Below, one piece after another: positions 8,297 to 11,084 of a stretch of DNA of 11,084 bases. Position 1 is the stretch's first letter. Each line of letters starts with the position of its first letter. The translations under genes were made by a program, and so were the position numbers. Location of the stretch: positions 1-11,084 of the forward strand of contig JADHZB010001301.1 of NCBI GenBank assembly GCA_015657535.1, read 5' to 3'. The notes below the pieces were generated by a model. It worked only from the letters and a program-made list of their open reading frames with translations, did no database searches and had not been told where the DNA came from. Source of the stretch: Nephromyces sp. MM_2019. Lineage: Eukaryota > Apicomplexa > Aconoidasida > Nephromycida.

Positions 8297-10593
8297 TGTG
8301 TGTGTATTGGAGGGTGCGTGGGTGCTCACGTGGATGTATGCATATAAGTGAAGGCACAGGTGTGGATATATGCATAGGCATCAAGGTTTACACTCATACG
8401 CACACACACACACACATCTACATGTGCATACAAGCACTCAAACATGAACACATGCAGAGAGCGCACATGGGCACACACAGATGTCAACGTGCACACAGAT
8501 ACAACTATGCACACGTACGCACGTGCACACACATACACACATTCATACTTTCTGCACCTTATATCCTTGAGCGAAGTTACGTACCTGGGATAGTATCTGG
8601 TGTGTTCGCAGTACACACAAAGAGGACCTTCGATAAGTCAACAGCAACATCCAAGTAATGATCGCTATAAAGCACAAACGTAAGTTCGCAAAAGCTTAAG
8701 CTATAAACTCCACCGTGAGATACGCTATACGGGCAACTCGCATACACTCAATTACTAAGCACACACAGCCTAAGTGGTGCTATGTTCATCAAGCTGACAC
8801 ACGAGGAAAGCTCAAATCAACCAGAAAAACTGACAAAGGACACAGGAACACAAGGAACCATTCTGTACACACACAGACCTATGAATTCAGCCTACACACA
8901 CACATAGCCATCCTATACACACACATAGTTACTCTATACAAGCTCATAAACTCATGAAGTATCACAAACACACGCACAAACTCATACAACATGCGTACAA
9001 GGAAGAACAAGGCTATGAAAAACACACACAGAGTATAGAAAAAAAAAATAGACACAAAGAAGAAGACTATAAAGACAAGAAGCTCAGAGCTTCAAGGCAA
9101 GAAGCTCAAGTGTATATACACTGTGTACGATGCGATTTTTCAGGCAAATTCGCTGCCTTCACCGCCAGCTTACCGAAACAAAGCATTTTGGTTTGGATCC
9201 AGTATCTCTAGCAATGCAGATGCAGGATCTCCACGAAGATCTCTTCCCTGAATAACAAACATATGCACACACACAATCTCAAAAAAATGCACACAAAGAC
9301 TAGCAGCTTAGCAAGGCCTTGAGTGAAGTAGAGAATCGTGAAAAGCTCGTAACAAGTTGAAATTGTTCGTAGCAAAGAGGAGGAAGCAGTTCATCCCCAC
9401 GAACACACAAAGAAGGTGAAGATCCGCTTCTCATCACAACTCCTTGAATAGTATCAATCGAATAGAAACTTCCAACCCCCCCCAAGTAGCTAAAGTTGGG
9501 ATCGGAAACCAAAAAAAAATCATCCAACCCCCCATTCCCCACCCTTAAACCCCCCAACCCCCCACCCCTACACACCAGCTTATCAATCTCATCCAAGAGA
9601 ATAACGGGATTACAAGACTGCGTTTGCTTCAAGGCTTGGACGAGCTTACCAGGCATCGCCCCTACGTAAGTTCTTCGGTGCCCACGAAGCTCAGCAACAT
9701 CAAAAAGCCCCCCCAAGCTAAACTGATAGAATTTCCTGTCCAAAGCTCGAGCAATCGACTTTCCTATAGACGTCTTCCCTACACCAGGGGGGCCAGCCAA
9801 ACACATGATTTTGCCCTGAAGAGAGAGGGAGTGTACGTACACTCTGGTAAACAGAGAATCAGCGAAAAAAGCGGGGCTGATTGCTAAAAAAAGCGTAAAT
9901 TAGAAAGAGTGCATGTGTTTTTTTGTGGGGGGGAGATGATGGGTGTGCATTCATGTGTGTGGTGTGCGCGTGGGTGTGCGCATCATGTGTGTCTCGGTCT
10001 GTGGGAGTGTCGGTTTGTATGTAGAGGTGTTGGTCTGCGTATTGGTGTGCGCGTTGATGCCTGTGTAGGTGTGCGTGTGTTTTGATGTGATTTGGCGTGT
10101 GTGCGTTTATGTGGTGGTGTGTGCGCGAAAACACAGGAATATACACGCAAGACAGGGAGCCAGCGCAAGTCATTTTAGCCTAGTACACTTCTTTTGCAAT
10201 AGGCCTCTAAAAGGAAGCAACTATAAGCGTAAAACTTGGGCAAATAAAGGGATTTTGTAGACCGAAAAAGAGGGTATTATAGGGGATTTTAGAGCTAAAA
10301 GGCAACTTGGATCTGACGAACACACGGATATATACACACACACAACTGCACACGAGAAGACATACGAGCACACCCACACACACAAACACAAACACAATCA
10401 CGCGAGAGCTGCATCTTTTTCCAGCTAGACATACCATACACACACAATAATGCTTGCTTTTCAACCTGAAAACTCCCTTCTTTCACTCATTACCTGCACA
10501 TCATTCTTCAATACGTTAACAGCTATAAACTCGAGGATTCTGTCTTTCACATCCTTTAAACCGTAGTGATCTTCATTGAGTACTTCTTCGGCT
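4956..10593 (-). CDS. LONP1: ATP-dependent Lon protease (organellar LonA type), 5' part beyond the window, eleven exons
   Basis: Exons in coding order: 10593-10494, 9815-9576, 9247-9174, 8664-8585, 8188-7942, 7427-7182, 6710-6575, 6551-6519, 5954-5742, 5284-5225, 5045-4956 (TGA). All sites are GT-AG with matching phases, and the sum is 505 residues plus stop. Order of motifs: [17 protein letters not shown]; Walker [10 protein letters not shown] (Lys 9776-9774); [17 protein letters not shown]; Walker B VILLDEID (9605-9582); [16 protein letters not shown]; sensor 1 [17 protein letters not shown] with the arginine finger; [59 protein letters not shown] with nucleophile Ser (5903-5901); GGIKEK with catalytic Lys (5780-5778). 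All catalytic residues are present. By family knowledge it is a hexameric ATP-driven protease of the mitochondrial matrix that removes damaged proteins. The C-terminus ends EVEKV with no SKL-like peroxisomal tripeptide, and it falls where the family usually ends. The N-terminal substrate-binding domain, targeting peptide and promoter lie right of the window. Confidence 0.96.
5046..5224 (-). other. Lon intron, 179 nt (last intron)
   Basis: The donor GTATGTGTGTG follows the codons for YIK, and the acceptor TGTGTTCTAG precedes DGLSVHF (phase 0). The sense strand begins with a TG run (5222-5206) and has a second one near the acceptor (5064-5050). Confidence 0.9.
5381..5448. repeat. Interrupted CA microsatellite
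   Basis: Runs of AC are separated by short A tracts, including a stretch of 11 A. It lies inside a Lon intron, so the transcript carries it as UG repeats. Confidence 0.9.
5560..5707. repeat. About 40-bp degenerate minisatellite, 3.7 copies
   Basis: GCCCCT marks the start of each unit at 5560, 5601, 5640 and 5681 (spacing 41, 39, 41), with an extra copy of the hexamer at 5541. Each unit continues with CACACA, then a CCC(T/G)CGCA-like block and an ACAAACA-like block. It is within a Lon intron. Confidence 0.75.
5955..6518 (-). other. Lon intron, 564 nt, TG-rich then CA-rich
   Basis: The donor is GTGTCGTAGG after the codons for DSAEK, and the acceptor CACACATACAG precedes the codons for [10 protein letters not shown] (phase 0). 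In the sense direction the first half (about 6510-6240) is TG-rich and the second half (about 6140-5960) is CA-rich, so the two halves are complementary. Confidence 0.88.
6552..6574 (-). other. 23-nt Lon mini-intron
   Basis: Between the codons for CFLER and [11 protein letters not shown] the sense strand starts GTGAGTGTACG and ends CCTTGAAG. Reading through it meets TGA and shifts the frame, whereas removing 23 nt keeps a family-like protein. A 17-nt removal (donor GTACGTAC) would also keep frame but uses a poorer donor. Twelve of the 23 bases are the palindrome at 6559-6570. Confidence 0.8.
6559..6570. repeat. Palindrome GTGTACGTACAC (exact copy 2, inside the mini-intron)
   Basis: This perfect 12-bp palindrome lies 4 bases after the mini-intron donor start and 7 bases before its end. 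Confidence 0.9.
6711..7181 (-). other. Lon intron, 471 nt
   Basis: The donor is GTAAGCAGGAG and the acceptor CTGGTATTTCAG; the junction rebuilds an Arg codon. The sense strand is TG-rich over about 7084-6790. A palindrome AGTGTA-CA-TACACT (7134-7147) lies 34 bases after the donor. Confidence 0.9.
7053..7085. repeat. CA microsatellite, 16 units
   Basis: An uninterrupted AC dinucleotide run within a Lon intron. Confidence 0.95.
7428..7941 (-). other. Lon intron, 514 nt, TG start and CA-rich 3' part
   Basis: The donor is GTGTGTGTGCG and the acceptor GCGTGCTTTCAG; the junction rebuilds an Arg codon before [11 protein letters not shown]. The sense strand is briefly TG-rich at the donor and strongly CA-rich over about 7660-7440. 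A palindrome GGTGTA-CA-TACACC lies at 7732-7745. Confidence 0.9.
8189..8584 (-). other. Lon intron, 396 nt, TG-rich then CA-rich
   Basis: The donor is GTACGTAAC after ATCCCAG, and the acceptor TTCTTGATACAG precedes APLLDRLE (phase 1). In the sense direction a TG-rich block (about 8545-8390) is followed by a CA-rich block (8306-8204), which could pair over about 100 bases. Confidence 0.92.
8204..8306. repeat. Compound TG microsatellite with 36-bp higher-order repeat
   Basis: TG runs are interrupted by the motif GCGTCTGTCTGTGTG starting at 8220 and again at 8256, 36 bp apart. It lies within a Lon intron. Confidence 0.9.
8665..9173 (-). other. Lon intron, 509 nt
   Basis: The donor is GTAAGCTGGC and the acceptor TTGTGCTTTATAG; the junction rebuilds an Arg codon before [12 protein letters not shown]. 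The sense strand is moderately TG-rich with no CA-rich block. A palindrome AGTGTATATACACT occurs at 9109-9122, about 50 bases after the donor. Confidence 0.92.
9248..9575 (-). other. Lon intron, 328 nt, G-run cluster at its 5' splice site
   Basis: The donor GTGTGTAGGGG follows DEIDKL and the acceptor TTTGTTATTCAG precedes [10 protein letters not shown] (phase 0). The first 50 bases of the sense strand contain six runs of 3-6 G, followed by an 8-G run further in. Confidence 0.92.
9816..10493 (-). other. Lon intron, 678 nt, TG-rich then CA-rich
   Basis: The donor is GTAATGAGTG after LKNDVQ and the acceptor TCCCTCTCTCTTCAG before GKIMC (phase 0). The sense strand is TG-rich over about 10450-10320 and CA-rich over about 10130-9930. 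An exact palindrome (9831-9842) lies directly before the 15-base pyrimidine tract and AG. Confidence 0.93.
9831..9842. repeat. Palindrome GTGTACGTACAC (exact copy 3, at a 3' splice site)
   Basis: The perfect palindrome extends to 16 bp as GAGTGTACGTACACTC (9829-9844). In the Lon sense direction it is followed at once by TCCCTCTCTCTTCAG and the Walker A exon. Confidence 0.92.
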
Positions 10594-10636
10594 CTAAGCA
10601 GTTGAGAAAAGACATAAAATTCTCACCACAGCCAGA

Positions 10637-10661
10637 GTGTGTGTGTGTGTGTGTGTGTGTG
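10637..10661. repeat. TG microsatellite
   Basis: An uninterrupted run of about 12 dinucleotides on the + strand, followed by imperfect TG sequence to about 10695. Confidence 0.95.
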
Positions 10662-10991
10662 CGTGTGCGTGTATGAGTGTGTGCATGTGTGTATGAAAAA
10701 AAAGGAATCTTCATGCTCAAAACTCGGAAAAATCAGGCTATTTTACTAAAGGCCTTAAAAACTACCTGCCGGTATATCTCTGCAGCACACACCAGCATGC
10801 TAACGCACAAGAATCTGCAAACATATGCACACACTGGTACAGACCAGCACACACAAACATAGTTGCATACACGCATACACCAACACAAAAACTCGCATAG
10901 ACAAACACACACAAACCATACTCAAAGCTACACCCACCAACATACACATACTCACAATCCCGCACCTACAAATGCAATGTCACATTCACAA

Positions 10992-10993
<2 letters not shown>

Positions 10994-11084
<91 letters not shown>
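10994..11084. repeat. Long uninterrupted CA microsatellite at the window edge
   Basis: A perfect AC run of 91 bases continues to the last base given, so its full length is unknown. Confidence 0.97.

Larger units (their letters stand above)
10594..11084 (-). other. Partial Lon intron running off the window
   Basis: The acceptor TCAACTGCTTAG at 10594 precedes the codons for [11 protein letters not shown]. No upstream exon matching the residues expected before that segment (the region around the family's LDWL...PW motif) can be found before the right edge. In the sense direction the edge side (11084-10830) is TG-rich and the acceptor side (10690-10637) is CA-rich. A very short exon within it cannot be excluded. 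Confidence 0.65.

Noticed and set aside
7887..8658. Two 165-residue open frames on opposite strands
   Set aside because: The minus-strand one is the Lon exon 8188-7942 extended into intron repeats. The plus-strand one is Cys/Val and His/Thr repeat translation plus antisense of Lon.
10595..10630. 33-nt intron before the first Lon exon (GTGAGAATT to CTTAG)
   Set aside because: The sequence before it is a CA microsatellite that cannot encode the expected preceding Lon residues, so the donor is probably further upstream.
10785..10800. Tiny exon candidate on the minus strand between TGCAG and GTAGTT
   Set aside because: It has AG before and GT after, but its 14 bases match no expected Lon segment and phase cannot be checked.
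10994..11084. Telomeric repeat at the window end
   Set aside because: It is a plain AC dinucleotide, not a G-rich telomeric unit.

Overview
The window is nuclear DNA from a spliceosomal-intron-rich eukaryote. The two recognisable genes are conserved eukaryotic housekeeping genes, and both are split by many GT-AG introns whose junctions can be fixed from reading phase. Both genes end in TGA and use the standard code. The non-coding DNA is dominated by TG/CA microsatellites and small tandem repeats. The lineage cannot be settled from this sequence; a protist is likely (compact exons, a 23-nt intron next to roughly 180-680-nt introns), but that is inference. Nothing looks bacterial: there are no operons, ribosome binding sites or CRISPR arrays.

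Layout. (1) 1-2080, + strand: the 3' part of the alpha subunit of the nascent polypeptide-associated complex (NAC), in four exons. The start codon lies left of the window. (2) 2081-4955: space between two convergent genes. It holds TG- and CA-rich tracts, tandem repeats, a proline-rich reading frame and a few weak exon candidates, but no gene I can name. (3) 4956-10593, - strand: the 3' two thirds or so of an ATP-dependent Lon protease, in eleven exons. They cover the end of the helical region, the whole AAA+ module (Walker A, Walker B, sensor 1, arginine finger, sensor 2) and the whole Ser/Lys protease domain. (4) 10594-11084: part of the next upstream Lon intron, ending in an uninterrupted CA repeat that runs off the window.

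Function. The genes are unrelated in pathway but both serve protein homeostasis. NAC shields nascent chains at the ribosome. Lon degrades damaged or unassembled proteins in the mitochondrial (or related organelle) matrix; its C-terminus lacks a peroxisomal targeting tripeptide.

Most unusual signal. Read in the sense direction, nearly all introns start TG-rich, and about half then switch to CA-rich towards the 3' splice site, on both strands. They never run the other way. In addition, a palindrome family, GTGTA-NN-TACAC, occurs repeatedly in introns and flanking DNA; its flanking bases co-vary and it fills half of a 23-nt intron. Together these suggest that introns are built to fold back on themselves. 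Other points are a dense G-run cluster right at one 5' splice site and a possible 12-nt microexon in Lon that would restore a family-conserved motif.
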